From assembly GCA_038025085.1 (NCBI GenBank), contig CM076154.1, positions 29,442,501 through 29,506,500 of the forward strand: a DNA stretch of 64,000 nt, written 5' to 3'. The translations under genes and the position numbers were made by a program. This document shows, piece after piece, positions 23,076 to 35,829 of this stretch (the stretch's first letter is position 1; each line of letters starts with the position of its first letter). Source of the stretch: Tetragonia tetragonoides. Its lineage: Eukaryota > Streptophyta > Magnoliopsida > Caryophyllales > Aizoaceae. The notes beneath the pieces are model-generated. The model was not told where the DNA came from. It did not search any database and worked only from the letters and a program-made list of their open reading frames with translations.

Positions 23076-23641
23076 GGCCACTGAGTTTGTTGCGGAGTGG
23101 GGAAAGTATTGGTATAGCTGGGACCGCTGGACTGTACCTCGGGTGATTGCTTCAACCTAAGTTTCTGAGACCTACTTGAACTGACTTTCCTGCAGTGATG
23201 GAGAAGCGAAACGAGCCCATCGTCATGAGGAGTGGGACCAACTAAAGCCTAGATATGACTCAAAATAAGGAAGCAAGAAAAGAGAGGAAGGGCCTCAAAT
23301 GGGAGTCTATCATGTACTGAAAAGAGGCAAGCCCCCAGCTCAAGGAAGCGATCACAGGTCATCCTCAAGCCAGGGTCCTTCAAAGAAAAAATCTTCAACG
23401 AAGCCTTCTAAAGGGAAGAAGGATTAAAGTAGTTTTCTAGAAAAGCAAGTCTAGTTTTGAAAAATAAGAATTAGGATTTGTTTAGCTTAAACCCTCATAG
23501 TTGCATTATTATTTTTTTTAACCTTAGCAAGTTTAATTCTTGCAATGTAAGCTTATTCGTTCAGTTTGAATAAAGATTATCCCTTTTGAATGAGTTGAAT
23601 GGAATTGATTTTGGTTTTGGCCGGGCCCCTTAGAAGGGTTA

Positions 23642-23678
23642 CCTACGTATCCAGTGTGGAATTAGGCCAGCGTAGTTC
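23642..23678 (+). other. Conserved spacer motif CCTACGTATCC...CGTAGTTC
   Basis: Matches 50595-50634 of the inner Tat element in the same position (between cargo ORF end and pol end), also preceded by GGCCGGGCCC. CTACG and CGTAG can pair as a short stem. Confidence 0.5.
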
Positions 23679-23723
23679 GTTCAAGTTGTGTACGTCTTTT
23701 TTTATTTTCGGAATTTTTTTATC

Positions 23724-23943
<220 letters not shown>

Positions 23944-24103
23944 TTTTAGACGTAGCACTTCTTTAGTTGGTCCATATTGGTGAGCTGACTGAACTCGATG
24001 CCATCAATTTCCATGAGTCTGACTAAGCCTTCTGATAGAATGTCTTTGATGATGAACGGGCCGGACTAATTTGGTCGAAATTTGCCCCTGGGGTCGGTTA
24101 CTG

Positions 24104-25850
24104 GGTGCAGACATTAAAATGTGTCACCCCTTTTAATATGCCCAATGAAGATAACAAACATTTAAGAATATGAATTCTATGTCAATGATTGAGTAACTTG
24201 TATATCAAATACCTTCCATTACATACCCCTTTCTATAAGATTTCCAACGCCCCTTACCTTGTCCAAAACGGACACCGGAGTGAAAAGCTGTGATTCGACA
24301 AAGTTATGGGACAAAAATGATACTCTGATTACCGCACTCCACGGTTCAAATAGGATTTTCCTCTATTAGAGGAAGAATTCCCAATTGGGCCTAATTTACA
24401 TGGATTCCTCACAAAAAATACCTTCAAAATAACATATTGTGGGTCCAAGTCCAATAAGAAATGAATGAAATATGATCCAATTACCGCAATGTATACTGAA
24501 ATGGACACATCTTTAGTGTTTGGGCCATAACTCGCAAAATACTGATGAGCATTGGGCTTATAATATGTCTAAAAATTGCCCTTTGAATAAGGAATCTAAT
24601 GCAAAACGAATCAGGTCAATCAGAGGTTAAAAGAATAAATTATGGCCTTTGAAGTCGAACCTCGCTAGTCGGAGCGGTTGAACCGCTTAAGCCGCTTGCC
24701 CTAGTTGAATGACCGTTAGTCCTAGCGGCTAGCCGCTTGTTGGAGCGGTAGCAGCTTAGACTCCAACTGGCCCCCATTGACAGGTGCCTGATAAACTTTT
24801 TGTCCGGCCTTTTTGTCAGTTCCGTCTCAGACCTAACCCTACCTCTATATATACTCTTTTTCTCCGTTTTTTCAAGGGGAACACAATGGTAACTCAAATT
24901 AAACCCTAGAACTCTTTAATTAACCCTATTCTCTCAATATTCCTCCATCTCCTTCCTCTATCATCAAATAAACAACCCTAAACACCATTAAAATACCTTC
25001 AAACTCTACCATTCAACCTCAAAATTCTACCTTTAATATTTCCACCACTCAAAAATCAACCTTCAATCCTTCTCACGTACAAGTTCAAGAGCATTGACAT
25101 TCAATTCTAATTTCTTTCAAGGTTCCACCTGAGGGCTCTATGTAATCTTCAAATCTAATTTATATTATTTCAATCATGTTTTATTTTATATTTGATTATG
25201 GTTAATTCTATTGCATTGTTTTAATTGCCTTGAAGTTACTAACTAGTTTATTGATGAAATTTAGCAACTTTGCACGTTTAGCAATCAAGGTAGGGTTGGA
25301 GGATTTTATTATTGTTGTTGCTTTAATTTATTTTTAACATGCAATAATTGATCTTTCTATTGTTTTTATGTAAATTGGATTAAATGAATGAAAAAGTGAT
25401 AACATATAATTTAATGGATGTTCAAATTCACTTAGTTAAATCTAGGACTTTGGACGACCGGATTTGTATGGAACCGTGCAATATTATCAATCAATCAATC
25501 AAGATCAATTAGTAAAGGCCGTTTATTGAAACGGGCGTAATTGGGTGCCTAACACCTTCCTCATTCGTACCTACATCCCTGAACTCAATTTTTGGCCATT
25601 GGGTCATTCGAGTCAATATTCCCGATAGGAATTGGGGTGCACTTAATTCGGGTTGGACTCTCTTTAGACTTTCGACTTTGATTATTTTCAATAAATTGGT
25701 TTCCTTATTTTCCTTAAAATTTGGTGCCGACTTCCTGGTAACCTTAATCAAATCCCCATTAGTTCTAAATAATACAAAATCCACTCGATTTTCGACCAAG
25801 AGCCCGCAAGAGGCGCTCGGTGGGGTTGATTCCCCTCGAGGGTTCTTACA
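24104..25850 (+). repeat. Tat-type 5' LTR
   Basis: The right end (ggttcttaca) is fixed by the adjacent PBS; the left end is inferred from the homology break. The U5 part shares tcgtacctacatccc and ATAGGAATTGGGGTGCAC with the LTRs at 42687 and 57178. A GC-rich block at 24655-24765 precedes the TATA box. Confidence 0.65.
24845..24854 (+). promoter_or_regulatory. TATA box of plus-strand Tat LTR
   Basis: CTATATATAC, about 80-190 bp after a GC-rich CCGCT/AGCGG block. Start of R inferred shortly downstream. Confidence 0.6.
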
Positions 25851-25851
25851 G

Positions 25852-25870
25852 TGGCGACTTCGTTGGGGAT
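25852..25870 (+). other. Primer-binding site, Tat/Ogre style
   Basis: TGGCGACTTCGTTGGGGAT one base after the LTR end; TGG is the complement of a tRNA CCA end. Close to TGGCAACTTCACTGGGGAT of the inner Tat element. I do not assign the tRNA. Confidence 0.8.
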
Positions 25871-26404
25871 TTAATTAAGAGGGTGTAACTTGAAAGTTGA
25901 TCTTGATTAATTGTTATAATTGCATGGTTCATGACCTTGAGTGTTTATTGTTATTATGATTGCTCATTATCAATTATTGCTTTTGCATCCATTGCATCAA
26001 TTTGCATGCGCGACTTCCGAGCTTGTTTTAATATGTTCTAACCAGTTTTTAGCCCTTGGAGTGTGGTGAAGTGCCTTGGTGGGAATCCACTCGATTCCTC
26101 TTTGCCAAGAAACATGGATCCCCCCACCTCATGTACCTTCCTACGCATTCGTCCATTCGACGAGTAGGATAACAAGAATGCATCATATTGTCGCGCATCC
26201 CGCGGATTATTGTACATTCTTGATCCTGAGTCTCTTTTGACCAAAACCCTTAAGCCTACCCAATTGCATGAACTAGAACCAATATTTTAGGCTTGAAACT
26301 CAGTCCCATGTCCATGCTAGATCTTTGTGACTTCATTTTTTTTGCGTGAATGTGTTGTTTGCCCTGTGAACGCAATCTTTGCGTAATCTTCTATGCCTAA
26401 GATT

Positions 26405-26770
26405 GAGTCTAGAATAAAATCTTTCCCTTTCCTTAGTCAAGAGTATAATCTTTTATTTTATCCCAATTTGAGTCTAGAATAAAATCATTCCCTTTTCCTA
26501 GTCAAGAGTATAATCTTTTATTTTATCCCAATTTGAGTCTAGAATAAAATCTTTCCCTTTCCCTAGTCAAGAGTATAATTTTTATTTTTTTCCAATTTGA
26601 GTCTAGAATAAGATCTTTCCCCTTCCCTAGTTAGGAGTATTCTTTTCCATTAAGTCGATAATATTTCCATCCGTAGTCAAGAGTATATATTCCCCTCCCT
26701 AGTTAGGAGTATCCTTTTCCATTAAGTCGAGAATATTTCTATCCCTAGTCAAGAGTATATATTCCCTTCT
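26405..26770 (+). repeat. Leader tandem repeats, 65-bp unit then a second unit
   Basis: GAGTCTAGAATAAAATCTTT starts units at 26405, 26470, 26535 and 26599. A second, related unit (ccattaagtcgataatattt) is present twice at about 26648 and 26718. Both share the phrase CCCTAGTCAAGAGTAT. Confidence 0.85.
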
Positions 26771-27202
26771 ATAGTCAAGAATATTCCCTTTCCTTTCCGT
26801 AATCCCCTTTCCTATTTTCAAAACTTCCCTTTTTCTCTTCCCGTTTCCCTTTTTTTAAACAAAAAAAAAACTTCTTCCTTTTTTTAATATCCAATTTTCT
26901 AGGTCCAAAAAAAAACAAAAAAAACAACAAATACGGAATTAAAAAAAAAATCAAAAAATTCAAAAATAAATAAATAAATAAATAAAGGGACTAGATTATT
27001 GGATAAACTCTTTTATTTTTTTCCTTTTTCCCTTTCCTTCTCTTCAATTCATTTTTCTATTTCTCATTGATCAAGGATAGGAAAGTCGAGCCCAAAGTGG
27101 TAACGTCCAAATCAAAAAGGAAGATTAGTTAGGAAACTATTTCCTTCACCACGTCCAAGCTCGAGATCAAGTCCAAATTCCGATTCAACTCCATTTTCTA
27201 CC

Positions 27203-28345
27203 ATGCTAGGTGACGACATGAAAGCCATTCTGGAGAAACTCACTGAGATGAACACACGTCTCAAAGATCAAGATGAGCAAATCAAGAAGCTAAGAGATAA
27301 AGTTAAACCTAAACCTCATACTAGTGAAGATGATGATGAGCATCCTACTCCTCCAAGCAAGCTTGATAGAAGGCTTGAAAAGTTTGAGCAACTAATGCGT
27401 AAGAACTCCACATATAGCACCTACTATATAGAAGAAGAAAAGGAGCCCAATGCCGATTTCCATTCAAAACTTCCGAAAAAGGTCACCTTGACCGATCTCC
27501 CGAAGTTCAAGGGAGTGGAAGACCCATATGGTCATATAAGGAACTTTACTACATGTATGGAAATCAAAGGGATTGATTCGAGTCTCTATGCAAAGATCTT
27601 TCCTATGACACTTGAAGGTCCAACTACAAAGTGGTTCAACACCATAGGCCCACTCAAGGCCAAATGGGTCTCCATCAAACACGAGTTTGTATTGCAATAC
27701 TCCTACAACAATGAACTCCCCATGACTCTAAAGGAACTAGATATAACCATGCAGAATGAAAATGAAGACTTCATCACATTCTTGAGTCGTTGGAGAGAGA
27801 AAGCGGCCCAACTCACCAATCGCCCTTCTGAAGAAGTTCAAGTGGGAATCATTGTTCGCAATCTCAAGCCCAAGTACAAAGACCATATGAGGTTCCAACC
27901 CATTGAAACTTTCGATAGACTCTATAAGATTGGGATCTAAATTGAGAATGAACTTCAATCCTCCAATGGCATGAGCTTTTACTCCAAAGAGAAAAAGAGT
28001 AATGGCTCCAATTCCAAGGGTCATGAAGTTAGTGCTATAAATGATGGCAAGCCCATTCAAAGCACCTTTTCCCCATTAGGGATTACTTTAAGCAAGGCAT
28101 TCGAAAGGCTTCATAAAGATGGAAATCTGTATCCCACAGGCCCAACTCCGGATCCACTACCCGAGAAGAAATCCAAATCTTGGGATCCAAAGGCTTATTG
28201 CAAGTTTCATCGAGGTAAAGGCCATAACACTGATAATTATTGGGTTTTGAAGCATAAGGTCCAAGATCTCATCGATAATGGGGCCATTAAAGCGCCAGTT
28301 ATCAAGAAGCCCAACAACACGATTAATCCATTGGGCAGTCATGAG
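27203..28345 (+). pseudogene. Tat-type gag, one stop from intact
   Basis: This encodes the structural gag protein that would form element particles around RNA. The N-terminus is coiled-coil-like and acidic (EKLTEMNTRLKDQDEQIKKL). The retrotransposon gag domain follows (LPKFKGVEDPYGHIRNF, LEGPTTKWFNTIGP, DFITFLSRWREKAAQLTNRP). A TAA at 27938-27940 interrupts it; the same frame continues after 27941 to the zinc-binding module CKFHRGKGHNTDNY and ends at a TGA near 28346. In the module the last Cys of the usual motif is Tyr, as in the inner Tat gag (GRAHDTEKY). The start ATG at 27203 follows the pattern of the family but is not proven. Confidence 0.85.
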
Positions 28346-28348
28346 TGA

Positions 28349-28860
28349 ATTTAAAATGCATCCACCTTAGAGGTCCACCTTTTTGAAGTCCAAGCTAAGA
28401 GCATCAAGATGTCAAGCGCCTTCAAGACTAATATTCTCTTAGGATTATTTTGTTTTTTCGAGTTCAATAATATTAGCATGAGTCAGAGAGTCACTCCACT
28501 TTCTTTGTTTTCCCATTCGAGTCCAAGTTCACTTAGGAGTCGATAAGTCTTTAAGCCTTGTATTCCTTTTTCATTCAATGAAATCAATTTCTTTTGCAAT
28601 TTGTGCTATTTTCTATCCATGGAACACTAAAATTCAATGATGAATCCAAGTTGCAAATATCTCAATAATGCTAAGGCTAAAGATGATCAATTTAATTCAA
28701 AGGACAAAAGAACAAAAGAACATGTGTCTACAAGTCAAGTTAAGGACAAGAGGCATTCATTTGGCACCCTCTATTAATCCTTTCAATCCACATTCAAATA
28801 TTCACTTGCAACCAATTTGGGCCTCAAACACATAGCCATTCATTTCTCACCCACATTAAT
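28349..28860. other. Non-coding tail after gag
   Basis: No protease or RT remnants. A polyadenylation-like stretch (ttcattcaatgaaatcaa) lies near 28572. Ends at the Tekay insertion; the 5 bp before it are TTAAT. Confidence 0.4.
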
Positions 28861-31685
28861 TGTAACACCCCAAATTTCCTTCCAATTTAAAACCATTCAA
28901 AGTCATGAATTGCAGCGGAAATACACTGAAATTCGAAGCGTTACCGCCGTATTTAATGTGCAAATCACATACAAGGCTAGAAAGAAAAATAAATGCTAGA
29001 GTTCCCAACCAAACGTAATAGATAACTAAATACTAACTATCTTCCAACTAATTTAAAACAGATAATACAAAAGAAATAAAAGTATTAAACTTATTAATTT
29101 TCATGCAAGAGAATTAATCTCATTACAATACAAAATCTCAATAATAACAAATTTCCAGCTAAACAGTGAGATAAATGTTGTTAGAAGATATACTATCTTC
29201 TTGGTACGCCTCCTCTTAAGCTCTACTCCTGGAGCTACAGTCCTGTCAATCTACTCCCCCATATAGACAAATTCCATATAGGTTCATCATAGGCCCACCA
29301 TTGAAGAGAAATGGACAACAAACACAAGTAAAAGGAAAAAAAACTAATCAGCGATGTTGAGTAATTCATAACCACATAATCCATCTCAATCTCCAAAATT
29401 ATGTCCACATGCTTGATCAAATAAATTAGTCATGCTTTAAGAAATAAAGACAACATGCTTTAAAAGTAAAGACACAAAAAACACCAAATAATAAATCTCA
29501 TTATTTATTATTATCCATTAGCCAAGTTCATTAGAGAGAAGAGAATCGCATGAATTGTCAAACCAACCGCAGTCGATTCAAGAGGATCTGAGTCCCGTGC
29601 ACAGTGGCAAAAGAGGGATCAACTGTCCCGGAGTATGGATGACTCCCGACTTACTTCAATGTTCCTTAGTATGCATACCCTCCTTCGACCCTAAAGTCTA
29701 CAGGAAGAACTGTTCCGGAGAACCACTCGCCCAATCATGATATATGGATACAAGATTTCCAAACATTGAGGCCATAACAAATGGAACCACTCAACGCTAC
29801 AAGTGACAAATTCCCATTCGCATCCTTCGGTGGATCCATTACCAAAGAAGTCTTAACTCTCAATTGCATTTAATAAGGTGATCACGTAACAAGTAATACA
29901 CATAATCTTGACACTCAAGTAACAGAATAAGGTTACCAATTTCCGATGGCATTTTCCATGAATGGCATCTTGGCCCCAATTCAAAACCACCTAATCAATA
30001 GTCAAAGTTCATATCAAATTATTGAAGTAACATGCTTCTAACATGATTCACATGCTTACTAACATGATACCAAAAATAGCAATTCCGAGCTATATCCAAT
30101 TGAACAATTATTACATAATTTTCGTTCAATAACCAATAATAAAACATGCATCTCCTCACATGAATATTAATCAAGGAGACATTGTTACCCAAGTGAATTT
30201 CCAACATTATACATGCGTTCACTAACATATAATTCTATACGAATTATCACAAGGAAATAAACATCAATTATCCCTTCTCAAATACTCACAAGTCCAAATA
30301 TGAATTCACATTCCTAATTCAATACTAGACAAATGAATACAAATCCCAAACAATATGAATTATGACAAAGAGATTACATGATTCATAGAGACATGAATTA
30401 CCTTTAAGAATAGGCAATCTCGACAGTCAAATAACGTAAGCTCCTTACGTTCAAGCGCGGTTAACGGGTCCTAACAAATCCACAATATAACCAATAGTCA
30501 ATACCTTGACTTCTAAACCACTTTATTAAACTTTAAAGATGATTTAGTACCCTTAATTTAATTAATTAAGTTGCTGGAAATTTCAGTTACTCATGCAGGC
30601 TCAAAGTTTCCAAAAATGAATTTGCATAAACCAATTTAGGAAACTTTCCAAAACCCTAAACAAGTCAATAACTAGTCAAAGCAAGTCAACACCCAAACAA
30701 AATCACCATCACCACCACCAGCGGGCCCCACCAGCAGACCCGCTGGTGGTTGACCCACCGGCGGCAGGTGCTGCCGGCTGCACGGCCAGCGGCCCGTGCA
30801 GCCCGCGGTAGGCACGACCGTGTCTTCTCCTTTTTTTCTTTTTTTTTTAAATCCATTTAACAAAACCCTAATCTAATTAAATCTACCATTATTTCCAGAT
30901 TTCATTTAAATTACAAAGATCAAACCTTTTTTTCATTCAAACTTGATTCAATTGAATAAAACCACAAACCAAACCCTAATCCTATCATGCAAAATTAATA
31001 GAATCTAACAAACCCTAGATAAAACTAAATTAGGGTTTATCATACAAAAACTAGGGTTCATGAAATCATACTTGAATTGAATCAAAAAGCTTTTAATAAA
31101 CAAAGGAAACCAATTTAGAACACTTACTTGAAAATTCAAGGGATTAAAACTGAGCAAGATGGATTGTGAAAAGTGATGAACTTTCTCCTTCTTTTTGCTC
31201 TTGGGGTTTCAGCCGTGTGAGGTGAAGAGAGAGAGACGTGATTTTTCTTTTTTTTTTTTTTTTTTTGGGTAAAGAATCAGTTTAGTTTGAAAACTGAGTG
31301 TATTTAGCAACCCAAATACACTCGTTCCTTCACTTAACTTCTTCTTTCCTAAAAACTCTCCTAACTTCCCTCCACGTACCAAATATTTAAGAAACCAATT
31401 TTCAAAAATAAAATCAGCATATTGGTGCCTTATTTTCGGCCATATAGCCGAAAATAATGGCCCAATCCTTGCTCAAAAATTTCGGCCATTAACGAAATTA
31501 CATCCCTTTAAATTCCTTTTTATTTATTTGGCCTAGTTATAATTTAATTAGGTCCAAAACTAAAACCCAATATTAATCAGGCACTCAAAAATATTTATGA
31601 GCCAAATTAATTATTTTAAATACGAAATCCCATTTTCTTTAAGTAATTATTACTCTAAAATGAATAAAAATTACGGGGTATTACA
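28861..31685 (-). repeat. Tekay 3' LTR, 2825 bp
   Basis: TGTAACACCCC to GGGGTATTACA. Long LTRs are usual for the Tekay/Del group. Contains a GC-rich block (30715-30815), a T-run at 31245-31266, and no gene. Confidence 0.9.
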
Positions 31686-31700
31686 TCCTTACCCCTTGAA
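31686..31700 (-). other. Tekay polypurine tract
   Basis: The minus strand reads AAGGGGTAAGGA directly before the 3' LTR. A similar purine tract (AAGAGGGGAGGG) lies at about 31917-31928 near the end of pol. Confidence 0.75.
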
Positions 31701-31955
31701 AAGAAGTTTCGTCTTCGAAACTTAGGATCACCACCAAAGTGAAGCTAGTTCCATAAGGCGAAGTTTTTCCACCACACTTTCAAAGTTCCATACACAACAT
31801 GTAACTCGAAAGTTTAAAAGTTTTCATAGTTTTTCCAAATAACAAAATGAGCATGATGTAATGCAATGCAATGAGTTTTCCAGTCTTTGCTTCTTTTCTT
31901 TTTGTGGATTGTTACACCCTCCCCTCTTAAAAAGGTTTCGACCTTGAAACCAAGG

Positions 31956-34535
31956 TTAAGTACTTTGTTCAAACAATTGAGGATAACGCTTGCGCATGTC
32001 AGCCTCAGTTTCCCAAGTCGCCTCTTCGACTTTGTGGTTAGCCCACAACACTTTCACAAGATTGATCGTAGACGCACGAGCTTTCTTTGTTTTCTCGTCT
32101 AGGATCCTCACGGGTTTAGTTCGCTCCTCAAGGACTCGAACTGGTTGTTCTTCATAGGTAAGTGTGTCATCTAACATTACCTTTTCTGGGTTCAGCACAT
32201 GACTCGGATCATGGTGATATCTCTTGAGTTGTGACACGTGGAACACATCGTGTACTTGCTCCAAATCCATAGGCATAGCAAGCCTATAAGCGACCTCTCC
32301 AACTCTTTCAAGAATCTCGTAAGGTCCAATGTACTTTGGACTAAGCTTCCCTTTACGCCCAAATCTCATAACTCCACGAGTCGGCGACCCTTTGAGAAGT
32401 ACCTTCTCACCAACTATGAATTCCTCCATTCGTCAATGTTGATCTGCATAGGCTTTCTGTCTATTTTGTGCAGCTTTCATCTTTTCTTGGACAAGTTTCA
32501 CTTGATCCACAGTCTCTTGGATAAACTCCGGACCCAACACAAAGGTTTCACTTATGTCGTTCCAACACGTAGGAGATCGACACTTTCTCCCATACAACGC
32601 CTCGTAAGGTGCCCTACCAATGCTCGCATGGTAGCTATTGTTGTAGGAGAACTCAATCAAAGGCAAACTCTTATCCCAAGAGTCGTTCATCTCTAGAGCA
32701 CAAGCTCGCAACATGTCCTCCAATGTCTGAATAGTACGCTCCGTTTGACCATCTGTCGCAGGATGAAATGTTGTACTAAATTTCAACTTCGTACCAAAGG
32801 TTTCTTGTAATTTGCCCCAGAAGTTCGACAAGAATCTCGTATCCCTGTCTGAAACAATGTCTTTAGGTACTCCATGTAACCTCAAGACCTCTTTCACATA
32901 AGCTGCAGCGAGTTGGTCAATTGACCAAGTCTTCTTCATTGCAATGAATCTCGCCGTTTTCGTCAGTCGGTCGACAATAACCCAAATAGTGTCCTTGCCA
33001 GACCTCGTCTTTAGTAATCCAATCACGAAATCCATCGAGATTGAATCCCACTTCCATCCAGGAATTTCTAGCGATTGAATAAGACCTCCAGGCCTCCTGT
33101 GTTCGATCTTCACTTTTTGACAAGTAAGACATTTTGCCACATATTCAGCACATTCTCGCTTCATGTTCATCCACCAAAACTGGAGTTTCAAGTCTTTGTA
33201 CAACTTATCAACTCCTGGGTGAATAGAATACGCAGTTCCATGTGCCTCATCAAGAGTTGTTCTCTTCAGCTTGTCATTATCGAGAACACACCAACGCCCC
33301 TTCATCTTTATCGTACCATCATCAAAGATCTCAAAATCAGGATGCTTCCCATCCTTTATCTTGACACGTACTTCCTCTAGAAAGGGGTCATGAACTTGCA
33401 ACTGTCGTATCTCATCATAGATTGACGGTCGCACTACCAGTGCATTCAGCAACACTACAGTCTCACCTTGTTGAACAATTTCTAGGTCCAACCTTCTGAA
33501 TTCCTCAGACAAATCATACGGTAGTACCATCATGCTATTCATAGTGTGTGAAGTCTTCCTACTCAACCCATCAGCCACTATATTGGCTTTTCCCTCGTGA
33601 TATTGAATATCCAGATCGTACTCACATATCAACTCGAGCCATCTTCGGTGCCTCATGTTCAACTCCTTTGGAGTGAAGATGTACTTTAAACTCATGTGAT
33701 CCGTAGAGATCTTGCAGCGAGCTCCATACAAGTAATGCCTTCAAATTTTTAAGGCAAAAATCACAGCAACTAGCTCCATGTCGTGAGTAGGGTAGTTCTT
33801 CTCATGCACTTTCAACTGACGAGAGGCATAAGCAACCACCTTGCCATTCTGCATAAGCACACACCCCAGCCCATTCTTTGAAGCGTCACTATACACCTCA
33901 AATCCTTCTGTTCCAGACGGTAAAGTCAACACTGGTGTCGTTGTCAACCTCTTCTTAAGCTCTTGAAAAACTTCTTCACATTGTTCACTCCAATTGTACT
34001 TCGTCTCCTTTTTCATCAAATTTGTGATAGGTCTAGCTACCTTGAAGAAGTCTTGCATGAATCTCCTATAGTAGTCAGCCAAACCGAGAAAACTTCTCAC
34101 CTCAATCACACTCTTCGGAGCAGGCCAATCCCTGACTGCCCGAATCTTAGAAGGGTCTACAGAAACTCCTTCTTTAGAGATAATGTGCCCAAGAAAAGCA
34201 ACACTCTCTAGCCAAAACTCACATTTTGAGAGTTTCGCGTACAACTTCTCATTTCGCAAAACCTCCAAAACAGTCCTCAAGTGTCTTGCGTGTTCCTCCT
34301 CGTCTTTCGAATACACCAAAATGTCATCGATAAACACGACCACGAAACTATCCAGATATGGTCTAAAGGTGTTATTCATCATCTCCATAAACTTAGCAGG
34401 TGCATTAGTTAACCCAAATGGCATAACAGTAAACTCATAATGTCCACACCTTGTCCGAAAGACAGTTTTCGCAATGTCGACCTCATCAATTCTCAGCTGA
34501 TGATAACCAGACCGCAAATCCACCTTTGAAAACAC
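31956..34535 (-). pseudogene. Tekay pol: RT-RNase H-integrase-chromodomain, two in-frame stops
   Basis: One reading frame runs about 860 codons on the minus strand, broken by TGA at about 33741 (TGG to TGA) and about 32433 (CGA to TGA). RT starts late at [13 protein letters not shown]; its catalytic motif FIDDILVYS is near 34311-34343. RNase H follows ([26 protein letters not shown]). The integrase has HHCC (HPGVDKLY...CLTCQKVK) and DDE residues in SMDFVIGL, VSDRDTRF and GQTERTIQTLEDML. The C-terminal chromodomain (VLWANHKVEEATWETEADM), which in chromoviruses directs insertion to marked chromatin, ends at 31956. The N-terminal RT and protease are deleted. Confidence 0.93.
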
Positions 34536-34597
34536 TCCAACTCCTTGGAGTTGATCGAACAGGTCTTTATTCCAGGTAGGGTATTCCCAATCACTTC

Positions 34598-35278
34598 CTA
34601 TCGTTGCTTATAAATCGCAGCTTGATTCGCTGCCTGATTGTAAGCTTCTTGCACAGTTCGACACTTAAAACCTCCAACAGATTCATGAATAGTCCAGTAC
34701 AACCCATTCTGGAATCTACGGGCCCTTTGCTCTTCTGTAGAGACTAACTCTCCAGCAAAACGAGCAAGGTCGTCAAACTTTTCAGCATATTCTTGAACAG
34801 TCATCCTTCCCTGGATAAGGTTCAAGAACTTGTTATATTTCTGGTCCTGGAGATATTCTGGGTAGAATTCCTCTCGAAGAGCTGTTTTGAACATCTCCCA
34901 ATTAAAACCCGGTCGAGCTCTAATTGAGGTACCGTTGGTTGTCCACCATCGATCAGCCTTCTTTCGGAACAAATAGATAGAACTATCCACGTTGAGTTCC
35001 TCTGGACATCCCGTTATCGCGAAGATCTTCTCTAGGTCCCGCGTCCAGTCATCAATTAGTACAGGGTCCTCGTGCCCCTCAAATATAGGCGGGTTATGCC
35101 CTTTGATCTTCTTGGATACGGCGGCGAAGTCGTCACCCCCCCAGTAACCCTTGTGTCCTCCCTTTGCATCATCTGCGCGATGAATGCATTGGATTGCGCC
35201 AAAGCTTGATGCGATTGAGAAAGTTGCGCTAGTAAGACCCATTTTCGACACTCCGTTGTCGTCATTATTATCTCCCAT
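34598..35278 (-). pseudogene. Tekay gag, C-terminus deleted
   Basis: The minus-strand gag begins MGDNNDDNGVSKMG and holds the retrotransposon gag domain (DDWTRDLEKIFAITGC, FRKKADRWWTT, FYPEYLQDQKYNKFLNL, MTVQEYAEKFDDLARF). It ends within about 226 codons, before any zinc knuckle, and within 62 bp meets the RT core. A deletion has thus removed the gag C-terminus, all of protease and the RT fingers. The protein would form the inner particle shell. Confidence 0.9.
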
Positions 35279-35829
35279 TGAACTGTTCGAACCTTCGATT
35301 CTTTGTCTGTTTCATCTAGGTGGCATCTAGCGACCTAAAGGATCAACAAAAATAAAAGAAAAAGGGTATTTTCTACCCATATCACACTCAGGTGCGATAA
35401 TCACAACTAACATATACACGTAACTCATTTATATGTTCACTAGCCAACTAGGGCTCTAGGCTCTTATTGCGTTCAAGCATGGACTTATCACACTCTTGCG
35501 TACTAGCAAGTTCAAGTTTCAATTGACTTTGTTCTTTCTCATAACAAAGAAATAACAATCAAAACGAAACATCCATGCCTTTTTCATTGGCGTTTTCACA
35601 ATACTCATGCTCCAAATTAGCAAGTAAATAACACATTTCTTGCAAAAGTCAATCTCATAAATCAAATAATCATAGTATTTGTTCCAAAAATGAGGACTTA
35701 TCACACCAAGCCTCAATAGCATGAATAAGGTAAAAACAATAACATTCTAAAATAATGTCAAAGCAATTGGCTCACAGGCCCAAATAAAGTCTCATATAGT
35801 TTACTCCATAAACTAAATAAAAGTAAGAA
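35279..35829 (-). other. Spacer between upstream ORF and gag of Tekay
   Basis: AT-rich, no convincing coding; short open frames lack domains. Confidence 0.5.

Larger units (their letters stand above)
24104..28860 (+). mobile_element. Tat-type gypsy element, plus strand, 5' part only (LTR, PBS, leader, gag)
   Basis: LTR from about 24104 (TGCAGACATT, where homology of the upstream fragment ends) to TTACA at 25850, PBS at 25852, a long repeat-bearing leader, then gag 27203-28345. No protease, RT or integrase follows before the Tekay LTR at 28861, so the rest is either absent (gag-only element) or lies beyond the Tekay insertion, outside the window. Confidence 0.7.

Noticed and set aside
24640..24897. 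85-codon minus-strand frame
   Set aside because: Lies in the U3 region of a plus-strand LTR across the GC-rich block; no domain.
31887..34440. Several plus-strand frames of 70-150 codons
   Set aside because: Shadows of the Tekay pol frame on the minus strand.
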